From Opitutaceae bacterium (GTDB lineage: Bacteria; Verrucomicrobiota; Verrucomicrobiia; Opitutales; Opitutaceae), in NCBI GenBank assembly GCA_015075305.1, contig JABTUS010000002.1, positions 248,001 to 312,000 on the forward strand: DNA of 64,000 nt. Reading direction: 5' to 3'. This document shows, piece after piece, positions 42,153 through 51,871 of the stretch (position 1 is its first letter; each line of letters opens with the position of its first letter). Made by a program: the position numbers and the translations under genes. The notes below the pieces were generated by a model that made no database searches, had not been told where the DNA came from, and worked only from the letters and a program-made list of their open reading frames with translations.

Positions 42153-44119
42153 GCCGCCCCTCGCCGGGCCCATTCGTCCACGCTTGTGAATGTTGCGCCG
42201 CCCCGAAAGTCGGAGTCCTTCAAAATCATGCCAAAGGAGGCAACCGCCGCAGCAAACTGAAAATCGGGCGACGCCTGCTCAAACGTTCTCCCGTCATCCA
42301 TCAAATGAAAGTCCAGCGTCCGGCCAGCCCCACCAGCCTGGGGATCCGCATACTTCACGCTCACGGTCAGCATTTCCCCTTGTGTAGCTGGATTCTGGAT
42401 ACGCTCAACAGGCTTGAAGTACCTCAATGTCGGCGTCGGGACGTCTCCCGCCGATGCCGCTCCCGGGGGAATGACCTCGTAAAGCGCGGTCAGACTGTAC
42501 CCGGCGCCGATCTCACTGGTTGCGGGCGCGTCACTCTCGAATGCCCGATGCCCGGCCGCACTCCCCTCATAGCCGATCAGCCGATATTGTGCCACCTGGG
42601 CCGGATTGAACTCCACCCGGATTCTCACATCCCGCGCGATTGTCACCAATGCATCGCAAACCGGGTCGACGGCATGCCGCGCGATCTCGCGAGGCGATTC
42701 CACATAGCCGAAGGTCCCCCGTCCCTTGTCCGCAAGACGCTCAAGCGTGCCATCCCTGTACCCGCCCATGCCAAATCCCAGCGCGGTGAAAAACACGCCC
42801 TCGCGAGCATTTTCCTCGACGAGGCGAATCAGTTCCACCCCGACCGTTGCGCCAAATTCAAAGTCGCCGTCCGTGCACAGCACCACCCGCGTCAGACCCG
42901 GCCCCGCCTGATTCGCCCTCGCAAGCTCATAGGCGAGACGGATGTCCGTCGCACTCTGGGCGGAGCCGGCCGGCTCGAGCTTATCAATCGCAGCGAGGAT
43001 CTCCCCGCGGCGCGCTGCGGGCGTAGCGGGCAGCACGAGTCCCGACTCACCGGCGTAAGTCACGATCGCGATGCGGTCGTCGTCACGCAGACGCTCCAGC
43101 AGCCGGCGCAGCGTTTCCTTCACGAGCGGAAGTTTGCCGGGGGCATTCATCGACCCGGACACATCGATGAGAAAAACAAGGCTCGCAGCCCCGCGTTCCC
43201 GCGCACTCACCTCGCGGCCTTTCAAGGCCACGCGCACGAGACGGTGCTCCGGCGCCCAGGGAGCCGAGGCCACCTCAAGACTTGCGGCAAAAGGGGGCGC
43301 ATCCTTTGTCGATCCGACCTTTGGCGGTGGTGGGTAGGCGTACGGGAAGTAATTGAGAAACTCCTCGATGCGCACGGCACTGGGCGGCGGCAGGCTCCCA
43401 CCGTCAACGATGCGGCGGACATCGGCATAGCTCCCGGTGTCGACCCTGGCTGGAATCGTTGACAACGGCCGGCTGCTCACTGATGCAAAACCACCTTCGG
43501 TCGCAAATGAACGGGGCTTCATCGCGAGATCGGCCGCGGTGCCGGCCTGAATCCTCACCGAAGGCAGCGCCACCCGCTTTGCCGCTTCCGGCATGACCAG
43601 ACGCTGCGGCATTTCGGCAAATCGCAGGCCGGCTCCAACTTCCGCTGCCACAGACTCGTCCTTCGACTGGGCTTCCGCAGCTGCATCGACGTTCCTTTCC
43701 GGCGGAGCATACAAGACCGTCATCGGCGCCGGCTTCTGACGGAATCGCGAATCGCCGGGCGGATGCATGGCCACCATGACCGCGAATCCTGCGGCGGCAG
43801 CCGTGGCAAAAACGTAATAGAGAGCGGGAAAGCTCAGGAGTTTTCCACGTCGAGGGCCCTTTGCCCCATCGTCCTGTCCCCCATCATCCGAAACCATCCC
43901 CACACTCGAAAACTGCGGCGCGGCAGAAAAATCCTCGTCGGCCAGCGCCTGCGTCAGTTCGCCACCCATGGCCTGAATCTCAGCCACCACGGCCTGCAGG
44001 GCGGGATCCGCGCGCACGGCCTTCTCCACGACCGCCAGCTCCGCACCCTCCAATTCGCCGAGCGCGTAGGCCGTCAGCCGGGGATCGTCGGACGAGATCA
44101 ACTCTTTGGGCTCATTCAT
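42083..44119 (-). CDS. VWA-domain protein with anti-sigma-like N-terminus (YfbK-like)
   Basis: The 678-residue protein starts with a short acidic anti-sigma-like segment (DPRLTAYALGELEGAELAVVEKAVR). A single membrane helix follows near residue 100 (ALYYVFATAAAAGFAVMVA), then a periplasmic linker and a YfbK-type von Willebrand A domain with the metal site DVSGSMN (DXSXS) and a TDGDF strand. A DUF3520-like C-terminal region follows. The N-terminal segment resembles membrane-bound ECF anti-sigma factors, and an ECF sigma gene lies 24 bases upstream on the same strand. The fusion suggests a sigma regulator that senses a periplasmic signal through VWA binding. Its 3' end overlaps the HEPN gene. 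Confidence 0.85.
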   Translation of the reverse strand: MNEPKELISSDDPRLTAYALGELEGAELAVVEKAVRADPALQAVVAEIQAMGGELTQALADEDFSAAPQFSSVGMVSDDGGQDDGAKGPRRGKLLSFPALYYVFATAAAAGFAVMVAMHPPGDSRFRQKPAPMTVLYAPPERNVDAAAEAQSKDESVAAEVGAGLRFAEMPQRLVMPEAAKRVALPSVRIQAGTAADLAMKPRSFATEGGFASVSSRPLSTIPARVDTGSYADVRRIVDGGSLPPPSAVRIEEFLNYFPYAYPPPPKVGSTKDAPPFAASLEVASAPWAPEHRLVRVALKGREVSARERGAASLVFLIDVSGSMNAPGKLPLVKETLRRLLERLRDDDRIAIVTYAGESGLVLPATPAARRGEILAAIDKLEPAGSAQSATDIRLAYELARANQAGPGLTRVVLCTDGDFEFGATVGVELIRLVEENAREGVFFTALGFGMGGYRDGTLERLADKGRGTFGYVESPREIARHAVDPVCDALVTIARDVRIRVEFNPAQVAQYRLIGYEGSAAGHRAFESDAPATSEIGAGYSLTALYEVIPPGAASAGDVPTPTLRYFKPVERIQNPATQGEMLTVSVKYADPQAGGAGRTLDFHLMDDGRTFEQASPDFQFAAAVASFGMILKDSDFRGGATFTSVDEWARRGAAQDPEGYRMEFLDLVSRAGRIVR

Positions 44120-44143
44120 GGTGCTTCTTCAGATTCACGGACA

Positions 44144-44668
44144 TCATCTCGGAGCGGCGGCAAACTCCCTGCGCAAACGCGTGACCGCCGTATGGATCAG
44201 GAATCCGACATTGCCCATGGACAGCGCAGTGATGCGGCTGATTTGTTTGTAGCTGAATCCATTCTGGAACCTGAGTCTCAGCAGCTCCTGCTGGCGCGCA
44301 GGCAGGCGGTCGAGCAGCTTGAGCAGCATCATCCGGGTCTCCTCCTTCTCCATCACCTCGCCCGGCCGCGGATCAGGCGCGCGAAGCTGTTCGGTTTCAC
44401 CTGCTTCAAAATGCTTCATGCGGCCTTCCTTGCGCAGGATGTCCAGCGCCCGATGCCGGCAGACCGTGAACAACCACTCCGCCTCATGGTCAGCCACCGC
44501 CGCCGGATCCTGCCCCATGAGCTTGACGAAAGTGTCCTGCACGACATCGCGCGCCCGGTCGGCATCACCCAGCAGACGCGTTGCATAACGAAGCAGCGAC
44601 GCCTGATGACGCGCCACCGCGATCTCAACGAAAGTTCCTGGGTGTTCATCGGGACGAAGCGAAGTCAT
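44144..44668 (-). CDS. ECF sigma factor
   Basis: This 174-residue protein has region 2 (LLRYATRLLGDADRARDVVQDTFVKLMG) and region 4 with a helix-turn-helix (LPARQQELLRLRFQNGFSYKQISRITALSMGNVGFLIHTAVTRLR). Region 3 is missing, as in ECF sigma factors. The neighbouring VWA protein, whose gene starts 24 bases downstream, carries an anti-sigma-like N-terminus and is the likely partner. Upstream sequence has a symmetric GGAA-TT-TTCC patch that could be its own promoter -35 region. The regulon is unknown. Confidence 0.88.
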   Translation of the reverse strand: MTSLRPDEHPGTFVEIAVARHQASLLRYATRLLGDADRARDVVQDTFVKLMGQDPAAVADHEAEWLFTVCRHRALDILRKEGRMKHFEAGETEQLRAPDPRPGEVMEKEETRMMLLKLLDRLPARQQELLRLRFQNGFSYKQISRITALSMGNVGFLIHTAVTRLRREFAAAPR

Positions 44669-44743
44669 GCTGACCTTCAGGGTATGCTACGTTCGAAACC
44701 AATGCTTCTTAGGAAAATTCCCTCCAGCACCGAAGCGGCTGGT

Positions 44744-46237
44744 TCAGCCACCTCCGGTCCGCCGGATCAACTCATGAACTTTCGACACGACCGTTTCCTC
44801 TGCCGCCGGTGTGAAGCGTCCGGGTAGATTGAGTATCCGGGTGTTCGCGCTGCCGCCTTCGTACCCACCCTCCCTGATGACACGCCCGCTGCCAAGATAG
44901 CCAAACACATCGTTCGAATAGCCTGCGACCCACACCGCTGCTTCACCCGCGAGCTCACGTTTTAGACGAAGGGAGTAGTCGACCACGGCCTCACCACCGA
45001 GCGCCACCAGGGTCAGATCATTCCCAAATCGCACAATGTGGACCGGACAGGCAAGCGGTGCCGGATCCTCCTTCCGATCGTGCAGACCTCTCAGTCTGAC
45101 TGCCCGCTGAATGACCTCGGGAGGGAATCTCTCAGGAGCAAACGCATCAAGGTCCGCCAGTGCCGGCGGCTGATACGCAAGCAAGGCCTGACCATAGGCC
45201 ACGCGAAGGCTGCCGGCAACAGGACGCGCCCGTGTGGCAAGCGCCGCATGCACGGCATTCGCAAGCGTGCGCCCGTGATCCCTTGCGAGATCCACCGGCT
45301 TTCTCCCGGGGACGCTTCCATGGCGGGGATACGGATTCTGATCCCCTCCGCATCCGGCGACAAACAGCGCAGTCACTCCTGGATAGGCGGCTTCAATGTC
45401 GAGCTGCGCATAACCCGCATAGTCAGCACTCAGCATGCTCCCGCTCAGCGTGGTGTTGTGGCAGGCATATCCAAACACGATCGCGCGCACTTTTCCATCA
45501 GCGTCACTCACTCTCAGAACCGGCACATCATGATCAACCGGACCATCGGGATTCGGATTGTTGGAAATTGAGCCATCGGCCTCAAGGCGGCGGCGATTCA
45601 TGGCAAAGGCTGCGCGCGCATGAAAATAGTCCAGGCGCGCCGGGAAAGGCGCGGCCAGGCTTTGACCCACAAGGTCCACGATGGCCTCGCGCAGGAACAC
45701 CTGATACGCATTCACAGCCTCGACATCCTGAGGCCTTGCCATCTTTCGGAACACCGGTTCAAGGATCATTCGCTCCGGTTCGACCTCAGGACCACTGTGC
45801 GTGTGCGAGGCGTTCAGCAGGATCTCATGCGGCTTCAACCCGAACCGCCTCTCCACCTCCGCCTCCACGAAAACCCGGAGCGCATGAGGCACGCGGATGA
45901 GATCCATGGTCACCAGCACAACACGGCCGTGATGCCCGTCGTCGATTGCAAGCGCCTTCGCTCTGACGTCGAGTTCGACCCCCGAAGACGGCGCGGTGCG
46001 GGCCGCGTATCCCGCCAGCCAGATCGGACCAGGCGGCGTGATGACTCGTGAGGCCACGCCCGCCCGCCAGTGCCCGGCTGCTCCCTCGCCAGCGCTGATA
46101 GCGCCGTTTGCAACAGGCGCAAAAAGCACCACAAAGATCATGAACAGGACAAGCGTGCAGGTATCTCGACTCCGAACTTCCAACGGGAAAGGAAAACGGG
46201 TCGATGGAAGCGGTGACATTGACAGGGTGTGTTTCAC
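44744..46237 (-). CDS. Neutral/alkaline ceramidase N-terminal domain protein
   Basis: The 497-residue exported protein has an N-terminal hydrophobic segment (LVLFMIFVVLFAPVANGA) and the neutral ceramidase zinc region NASHTHSGPEVEP near 142-154. Later come GYACHNTTLSG, AGCGGDQNPYPR and ALGGEAVVDYSLRL. Full ceramidases have a C-terminal Ig-like domain of about 150 residues; this protein stops at the catalytic domain, as many Verrucomicrobiota and Planctomycetota homologues do. Substrate may not be ceramide. It starts 11 bases after the RDD gene on the same strand. Confidence 0.85.
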   Translation of the reverse strand: MKHTLSMSPLPSTRFPFPLEVRSRDTCTLVLFMIFVVLFAPVANGAISAGEGAAGHWRAGVASRVITPPGPIWLAGYAARTAPSSGVELDVRAKALAIDDGHHGRVVLVTMDLIRVPHALRVFVEAEVERRFGLKPHEILLNASHTHSGPEVEPERMILEPVFRKMARPQDVEAVNAYQVFLREAIVDLVGQSLAAPFPARLDYFHARAAFAMNRRRLEADGSISNNPNPDGPVDHDVPVLRVSDADGKVRAIVFGYACHNTTLSGSMLSADYAGYAQLDIEAAYPGVTALFVAGCGGDQNPYPRHGSVPGRKPVDLARDHGRTLANAVHAALATRARPVAGSLRVAYGQALLAYQPPALADLDAFAPERFPPEVIQRAVRLRGLHDRKEDPAPLACPVHIVRFGNDLTLVALGGEAVVDYSLRLKRELAGEAAVWVAGYSNDVFGYLGSGRVIREGGYEGGSANTRILNLPGRFTPAAEETVVSKVHELIRRTGGG

Positions 46238-46248
46238 CTTCGCGCACG

Positions 46249-46989
46249 TCAGCCGCGCTTCACGACACGGGTGTCACAGATGAAATCATGAAGCGCGCGC
46301 TTTTCATCGTCGAACGCCGCAATCAGGTATCCCACAAACAGGAGGAGGCTGCTGAGCATCCGTCCGAAATAGCGTCCGATGATCCGCCCCACGGAAAGCG
46401 GGGAGCCATCGGCTCGTTCAATGCGTATGCCCACCGCAAGCTTGCCGGGAGTGGCGGCATATCGCCTCAGGAAGAAGATGTCGTAGGCGATCCCGAGAAG
46501 GGTTGTCACCAGTAGCATGACCGCCATCATTTGAAAAATGAACACCACCGAGCCGGGATCAGCGGATTCCGGGTGATCCCGCAGCTCGGCGAGACGACGG
46601 AGGCCGTCGGGGAATAGCGTTGCCTGCACCAGACTCCCAACAAGCTGCCCTCCAATTCCCAGAATGATCCCATCGATAACAACCGCCACGAATCGAATCC
46701 AAAACCCGGCGTATTGCCGACCGGCGACCCCACATGCTCGAATGAATTCAGGGGTGCTCACCACGGTTGACGCCGTCCGCGATTCACCGGGCGATAGGTT
46801 TGCAGCCGCCGGCAGCGCCGGCGGAACTGCCAGGGATGGCGCCAGTTCACTGTAGCGCCTCCAGTCCGGCATGCCCTGCTTCCACACAAGCGTGTCGTCG
46901 CGCACCCGACCGTTTGCGATGAGCTGGAAAAACTCCTCGTCGCTGACAGGTCCCTGTCTGTCTCCGGAATTGGCGTAGTACCACGGCAT
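46249..46989 (-). CDS. GYF_2 and RDD domain membrane protein
   Basis: About 246 residues. An N-terminal GYF_2 domain (PWYYANSGDRQGPVSDEEFFQLIANGRVRDDTLVWKQGMPDWRRY) is joined to an RDD domain with three membrane segments (AGFWIRFVAVVIDGIILGIGGQL ... YAATPGKLAVGIRI ... LHDFICDTRVV). The GYF_2 domain is thought to bind proline-rich peptides; RDD domains occur in small membrane proteins of unknown role. ATG 46989 is chosen because the GYF domain begins there; the frame extends upstream to 47175. It lies divergent from the OppA gene and just upstream of the ceramidase gene. Confidence 0.8.
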   Translation of the reverse strand: MPWYYANSGDRQGPVSDEEFFQLIANGRVRDDTLVWKQGMPDWRRYSELAPSLAVPPALPAAANLSPGESRTASTVVSTPEFIRACGVAGRQYAGFWIRFVAVVIDGIILGIGGQLVGSLVQATLFPDGLRRLAELRDHPESADPGSVVFIFQMMAVMLLVTTLLGIAYDIFFLRRYAATPGKLAVGIRIERADGSPLSVGRIIGRYFGRMLSSLLLFVGYLIAAFDDEKRALHDFICDTRVVKRG

Positions 46990-47168
46990 GTCCCCAGAAA
47001 GACGCATCCTGGTTTCCGGGCAAATCCGAACTGCTCCTCCTTCTGCGCACGCCATTCCCAGGCGCACGCCATTCATCCGCACGGTTCCTAGGTCTTTTCG
47101 GATCGTTTCCTGATCTTTCCCCGACAGCATGGTGGCGGCATTTCTCCCACCCGCTCGACAAAGTTCAC

Positions 47169-48803
47169 ATGACACATCTTCGCATCACTCCGCCGATTCT
47201 GCTCTCCGCCATTGCAGCCTTCATGGTGCTCGCTGGATCCGGCTGCACAAAGCGGGAAACCCAGGTGGAGGCGGGCCTGCGCACCCACACCCTGCACAAG
47301 GCGATCAGCGCGGAACCGCGCGATCTGGATCCCCATATTCTTGTCGCCTACAATGACATGACGGTCTGCCTCGCCTTGTTCGAGGGGCTCGTCGCCGTCG
47401 ACGAAACAACATCCCATCCCGTACCGGCCTGCGCGGAACGATGGCAGGCCTCGCCAGACGGCCGCACCTGGACATTTTTTCTCAACAAGGATTTGAAGTG
47501 GTCGGACGGCCACCCTTTGACCGCGGAAGACTTCGTCTACTCCTTCCGCCGCGCATTGTCCCCACGCCTCGGCTCCGAATATGCGTACGTCCTTTTTCCG
47601 ATCGAGGGCGCCGAGGCTTTCAACGCCGGAAAGACCGCCGACTCCTCCGCTCTCGGCATTCGCGCGATCGACGCACACACACTCGAAATCAAACTGGCCG
47701 CACCGACACCCACGCTGCTGGCCATACTGGGGCTTCCGGTCAGTTTTCCAGTCCCGCGCCACGTCATCGATCGACTCGGCGGCAGCGACGACCGGGCGAA
47801 TCGCTGGACGCGTCCGCAGAACATCGTGTCGAACGGTCCCTTTCGCGTGACCGAATGGACGCCAAACAAGCGCATTGTCACCGTGCGCAACCCGTACTTC
47901 CGCGACAACGCATCCACACAATTGTCCTCGGTGATTTTCTATCCCTACGAGAGCGCCACCGCCCAGGAGGTCGCCTTTCGCGCCGGACAGGTGCACCTGA
48001 CCAGCGAGATTCCGATCTCGAAGATCGCCTCCTACAAGTCCGGCCCGGACGCCTCAGCCCTCCGCCTCGACCCATTCCTTGAAACGGGATTCTTCAGGTT
48101 CAACGTCGATCGCGGTCCCCTCAAGGACCAGCGCGTTCGATCCGCACTCGCCCGCGCGCTCGATCGCAATGCTTTGGTTGAACGTGTCGCTCTTGCCGGC
48201 CAGCAACCCGCGCACAGCCTGGTCCCGCCCGACACCGCGGGATACACGTCCACGGCGGGGATTCCCGACGATTTCGACGGCGCGCGCAGGCTTCTTGCGG
48301 AGGCGGGATATCCCGGTGGAAAGAACTTTCCGGCGCTCGAGATCATGTCGTTCACCAATGAACTCAACCAGCGGCTGATGGAGGCGATCCAGCAGATGTG
48401 GAAGCGCGAGCTCGGCATAGGCGTCACACTCGTTCTGAAGGAGCAGCGCGTGTGGCTCGACGACGAACGCGAGAGAAACTATGCGATCTCCTGCGCGCGA
48501 TGGATCGGCGACTACGTCGATCCCAGCACGTTTCTGGACATGTTCATTTCCAACAGCGGCAACAACGCCACCGGATGGAGCAGCCCGGACTACGACCGCC
48601 TCGTGCGCGGTGCCGCCTCCGAAACCGATGCCGCGCGCCGTTATGCGATGCTCCAGGAAGCCGAGGCCATCCTGCTCCGGGAGGCCCCGATCGCACCGCT
48701 CTATCACGGAACCCGGCCCTACCTCATCCATCCAGCGGTGAAGGGCTGGGAGCCGGCGCTCCTCGGGTTTCACCGCTACCAGCGCGTCTCGCTCCAGCCA
48801 TAA
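47169..48803 (+). CDS. Oligopeptide ABC transporter substrate-binding lipoprotein
   Basis: The 544-residue lipoprotein has the lipobox LAGSGC at about 21-26. It belongs to the extracellular solute-binding family 5 (OppA). The conserved segments include EPRDLDPHILVAYNDMTVCLALFEGL, the WTFFLNKDLKWSDGHPLTAEDFVYSFRRAL motif, and later FFRFNVDRGPLKDQRVRSALARALDRNALV. It would bind peptides in the periplasm for an Opp-type importer, but no permease or ATPase genes are adjacent, so the importer must lie elsewhere. Divergent from the GYF/RDD gene. Confidence 0.9.
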   Translation: MTHLRITPPILLSAIAAFMVLAGSGCTKRETQVEAGLRTHTLHKAISAEPRDLDPHILVAYNDMTVCLALFEGLVAVDETTSHPVPACAERWQASPDGRTWTFFLNKDLKWSDGHPLTAEDFVYSFRRALSPRLGSEYAYVLFPIEGAEAFNAGKTADSSALGIRAIDAHTLEIKLAAPTPTLLAILGLPVSFPVPRHVIDRLGGSDDRANRWTRPQNIVSNGPFRVTEWTPNKRIVTVRNPYFRDNASTQLSSVIFYPYESATAQEVAFRAGQVHLTSEIPISKIASYKSGPDASALRLDPFLETGFFRFNVDRGPLKDQRVRSALARALDRNALVERVALAGQQPAHSLVPPDTAGYTSTAGIPDDFDGARRLLAEAGYPGGKNFPALEIMSFTNELNQRLMEAIQQMWKRELGIGVTLVLKEQRVWLDDERERNYAISCARWIGDYVDPSTFLDMFISNSGNNATGWSSPDYDRLVRGAASETDAARRYAMLQEAEAILLREAPIAPLYHGTRPYLIHPAVKGWEPALLGFHRYQRVSLQP

Positions 48804-48854
48804 ACAGCCACACCACACTTGCCGTCAGTTTCTCCCCCCCGGTAGTCTTGCCCC

Positions 48855-49322
48855 ATGCTTCATCGCACGCTCTCGCTGGGTCTGGCGCTGTGCTGCCTGG
48901 GTGTCCCCCTGACTGCGCGGGCTGTCGAAATCGTCCGCGTGTGGCCGGGCTTCCGTCCTGCGGAATCCTTTGAGACCATCGGCGAATTCTTCGGACGCGG
49001 GGAGTACACCGGAGGCCGCATCGTTCTTCGAACGCAGCCGGAGCATCGGAGCGGCTACTACTTCCTCACTCGAATCCGCGAGGCGGATGCCATCACTGGC
49101 GCGATCATGCGCGTTCAGCTCATTTTTCCGGAAAGCCCCGTCGCGAAATCATACGCACGTTCCGTTGACATCCCGCCAGGCCGTTCAGTTCTCAATTTCG
49201 GAATCACCGGCACCGACTGGCCCGGCGACAAGGTCAAGCCCGTGGCCTGGCGCGTGACGCTGCAGCGATCGGATGGCACCGAGATCGTGTCGGAGCAGAG
49301 CTTCCTCTGGGCGCAACCCTGA
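48855..49322 (+). CDS. Small secreted protein, unknown
   Basis: This 155-residue protein has a clear signal peptide (TLSLGLALCCLGVPLTARA) and a compact beta-rich mature region (IVRVWPGFRPAESFETIGEFFGRGEYTGGRIVLRTQ, DKVKPVAWRVTLQRSDGTEI). No known family comes to mind. It lies 51 bases after the OppA gene and 42 bases before the ATP-grasp gene on the same strand. Conserved neighbourhood in relatives would be needed to decide which it serves. Confidence 0.7.
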   Translation: MLHRTLSLGLALCCLGVPLTARAVEIVRVWPGFRPAESFETIGEFFGRGEYTGGRIVLRTQPEHRSGYYFLTRIREADAITGAIMRVQLIFPESPVAKSYARSVDIPPGRSVLNFGITGTDWPGDKVKPVAWRVTLQRSDGTEIVSEQSFLWAQP

Positions 49323-49364
49323 GCGGCGGATTCCACTGTCGTCGCCCGCAACCCGCCCCACTCC

Positions 49365-50858
49365 ATGCCCGACCTCTTCGACACCTACGAGCTCGGCCGC
49401 TTCTATGACGAAATGTTTGTAAGCCCGGGCAATCCGAGGGTCCACTACCAGCGCCTGTTCGACCGTTTTGCCCGGCTCGACGGCATGAGCAGCCTGCTCG
49501 AGCGCCAGCGCACGGCCACGCAGACATTCATCAATCGCGGAGTCACATTCACGGTCTATTCCAACACGGAGGGCACCGAGAAGATTTTCCCGTTCGACCT
49601 GATACCACGCATCGTGCCCGCCCCCGAGTGGGCAAAGCTGGAGGCGGGGCTCACGCAGCGCATGCAGGCGCTGAACCTCTTTCTGAACGACATCTACGGC
49701 GGGCAGCGCATCCTCAGGGAAGGCGTGATCCCTCCTGAGATGGTGGAAACGTCAAAGCACTTTCGCCGTGAAATGGTCGGGCTTCCTGTGCCCCGCGGAC
49801 TTCACGTTCACATCAACGGGACGGATCTCATCCGCGACGAGAACGGCGAATACCGGGTGCTGGAGGACAACCTGCGCACGCCCTCGGGCGTGAGTTATGT
49901 CCTGGAGAATCGTCAGGTGATGAAGCGGGTGTTTCCCAACCTGATCCGCGATTATCGCGTGCGTCCGGTGGAAACCTACGCGAGCGATCTCCTTGCCCTG
50001 CTCACACACCTCGCTCCCACGCATGTCCCGGAGCCCACCGTGGTGCTGCTGACTCCCGGCGTCTACAACTCAGCCTATTTCGAGCACGCGTTCCTCGCGC
50101 GCCAAATGGGCATTGAAATCGTCGAGGGCAGCGACCTCGTGGTTGAAAACGACCGTGTCTACATGCGCCGTTGCAGCGGGCTGTCACCGGTTCACGTGAT
50201 CTATCGGCGCCTCGACGACGATTTTCTCGATCCGACGGTCTTTCGGAGGGACTCGCTGCTCGGGGTGCCCGGACTCGTGAACGCCTGCCGCAAGGGCAAT
50301 GTCGCGCTCTGCAACCCGATCGGCACCGGCGTGGCCGACGACAAGGCCATGTACCACTACGTGCCTCGCATGATCCGGTTCTACCTCGGCCAGGAGCCGA
50401 TTCTCCACAATGTGGAGACGTTCCTTTCATCCGACAGCAGGGACCTCACCTACATTCTGGAGAACCTCCCCAGGCTTGTGGTGAAAAGCGTGAACGAGGC
50501 GGGAGGCTATGGCATGCTGGTCGGCCCCCACAGCACGCAGTCCCAGATCGAGGAATTCCGGGCGAAGATCGTTGCCAATCCGCGCAACTTCATCGCCCAG
50601 CCCACCATTGGATTGTCGCGCTGTCCAAGTGTCTGCGACACCTCAATCGAGGGACGTCACATCGATCTCCGACCGTATATTCTCAATGGCGACACCATCA
50701 GGATCATGCCAGGGGGACTCACACGCGTCGCCCTGCGCAAGGGTTCACTCGTCGTGAATTCCTCCCAGGGCGGCGGATCGAAGGACACCTGGGTGCTCGC
50801 CACGGACGACGAGGCGCATGCGCCGCACGCCGGCGCTCCGGAAAAAATGATCGTGTAG
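49365..50858 (+). CDS. Circularly permuted ATP-grasp type 2 protein
   Basis: The 497-residue protein belongs to the circularly permuted ATP-grasp type 2 family (DUF404/DUF407). The motifs [55 protein letters not shown] and [12 protein letters not shown] are visible. These enzymes are predicted to form amide or peptide bonds with ATP, often with an alpha-E protein encoded directly downstream, as here 23 bases later. Transglutaminase-like and peptidase genes that usually complete the cluster are missing. Cytoplasmic; substrate unknown. Confidence 0.88.
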   Translation: MPDLFDTYELGRFYDEMFVSPGNPRVHYQRLFDRFARLDGMSSLLERQRTATQTFINRGVTFTVYSNTEGTEKIFPFDLIPRIVPAPEWAKLEAGLTQRMQALNLFLNDIYGGQRILREGVIPPEMVETSKHFRREMVGLPVPRGLHVHINGTDLIRDENGEYRVLEDNLRTPSGVSYVLENRQVMKRVFPNLIRDYRVRPVETYASDLLALLTHLAPTHVPEPTVVLLTPGVYNSAYFEHAFLARQMGIEIVEGSDLVVENDRVYMRRCSGLSPVHVIYRRLDDDFLDPTVFRRDSLLGVPGLVNACRKGNVALCNPIGTGVADDKAMYHYVPRMIRFYLGQEPILHNVETFLSSDSRDLTYILENLPRLVVKSVNEAGGYGMLVGPHSTQSQIEEFRAKIVANPRNFIAQPTIGLSRCPSVCDTSIEGRHIDLRPYILNGDTIRIMPGGLTRVALRKGSLVVNSSQGGGSKDTWVLATDDEAHAPHAGAPEKMIV

Positions 50859-50881
50859 TCAGCCGCCCATCACACCGCCCC

Positions 50882-51868
50882 ATGCTATCCCGAGTCGCCA
50901 ATCTGATCTACTGGATGGCCCGCCAGCTCGAGCGGGCCGAAAACACCGCGCGCATCGTCGACGTCAATTCCCAGCTCGTCATCGACCTTCAATCGCGGCA
51001 GGCGGCGGACGATCCGAAATCCTGGGAGCCGCTGGTTTACGTCTCCGGAAACGAGGAGACGTTCTTCGAACTCTATGGCAAACGCGCGTCCGAGCGCAGC
51101 GTCGTCGAGTTCATGCTGTTCGACCGGCGCAATCCGTCCTCGATTCTGTCATGCGTCAGCCACGCACGGGAGAACGCCCGCTGCGTGCGGGACCTCCTGG
51201 CCGCCGAAGTATGGGAGACGCTCAACACCTTTTATCTGAAGCTGAAGGACGACGATTTCGCGCGCTACGCCCAGCTCGGTTCGGCCGAATACCTAAACCG
51301 CGTGAAGGGGCGCATCCATCTCTTCAACGGTGTCGCCGATTCCATGCTGCCTCGAAGCAACGCATGGTGGTTCCTTCAGCTCGGACGTCACCTTGAACGG
51401 GCGGACAATACGTCGCGCATTCTCGACGTGAAATACTTCATGCTCCTGCCGGAGGTCTCCGCCGTCGGCACCGCCCTCGACATGGTCCAGTGGGGATCCG
51501 TGCTGCGCTCATGCTCCGCCTTCGAGGCTTTTCGTCGCAGCCGCCGCGGGCAGCTGAGCCTTGAACGGGTCGTCGACTACCTGTTGCGGGACGAGCTGTT
51601 TCCCCGCAGCACTCTCTATTCCGCGCTGGCGGCGAGTCACGCGCTGTCGCAAATCGTGGAGGGCGCACCTCACCTGCAGGGCAACCGCGCGGAGATCTTG
51701 ATCGCGGCCTTGATCAATGAACTCAGGCGGACCGACACCCAGCAGATCATCACTGGCGGACTGCATGAGTTTCTGGATACCATCCAGGTCCGACTCAACG
51801 AGGTGCATGAGGCGATACAGCGGACTTTCATCGACTATCCCATCGATCGCGCGGAAGTGGTTGCCTGA
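50882..51868 (+). CDS. Alpha-E domain protein (DUF403)
   Basis: The 328-residue all-alpha protein begins LSRVANLIYWMARQLERAENTARIVDVN, the hallmark of the alpha-E family. Further motifs are SILSCVSHARENARCVRDLLAAEVWETLN and WWFLQLGRHLERADNTSRILDVKYFMLLP, a second copy-like half with the same GRHLERADN theme. The family is always linked to circularly permuted ATP-grasp enzymes and is probably their partner. The true start is ATG 50882; the open frame reaches far upstream to 50171. Three bases separate it from the following glycosylase gene. Confidence 0.9.
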   Translation: MLSRVANLIYWMARQLERAENTARIVDVNSQLVIDLQSRQAADDPKSWEPLVYVSGNEETFFELYGKRASERSVVEFMLFDRRNPSSILSCVSHARENARCVRDLLAAEVWETLNTFYLKLKDDDFARYAQLGSAEYLNRVKGRIHLFNGVADSMLPRSNAWWFLQLGRHLERADNTSRILDVKYFMLLPEVSAVGTALDMVQWGSVLRSCSAFEAFRRSRRGQLSLERVVDYLLRDELFPRSTLYSALAASHALSQIVEGAPHLQGNRAEILIAALINELRRTDTQQIITGGLHEFLDTIQVRLNEVHEAIQRTFIDYPIDRAEVVA

Positions 51869-51871
51869 CCG

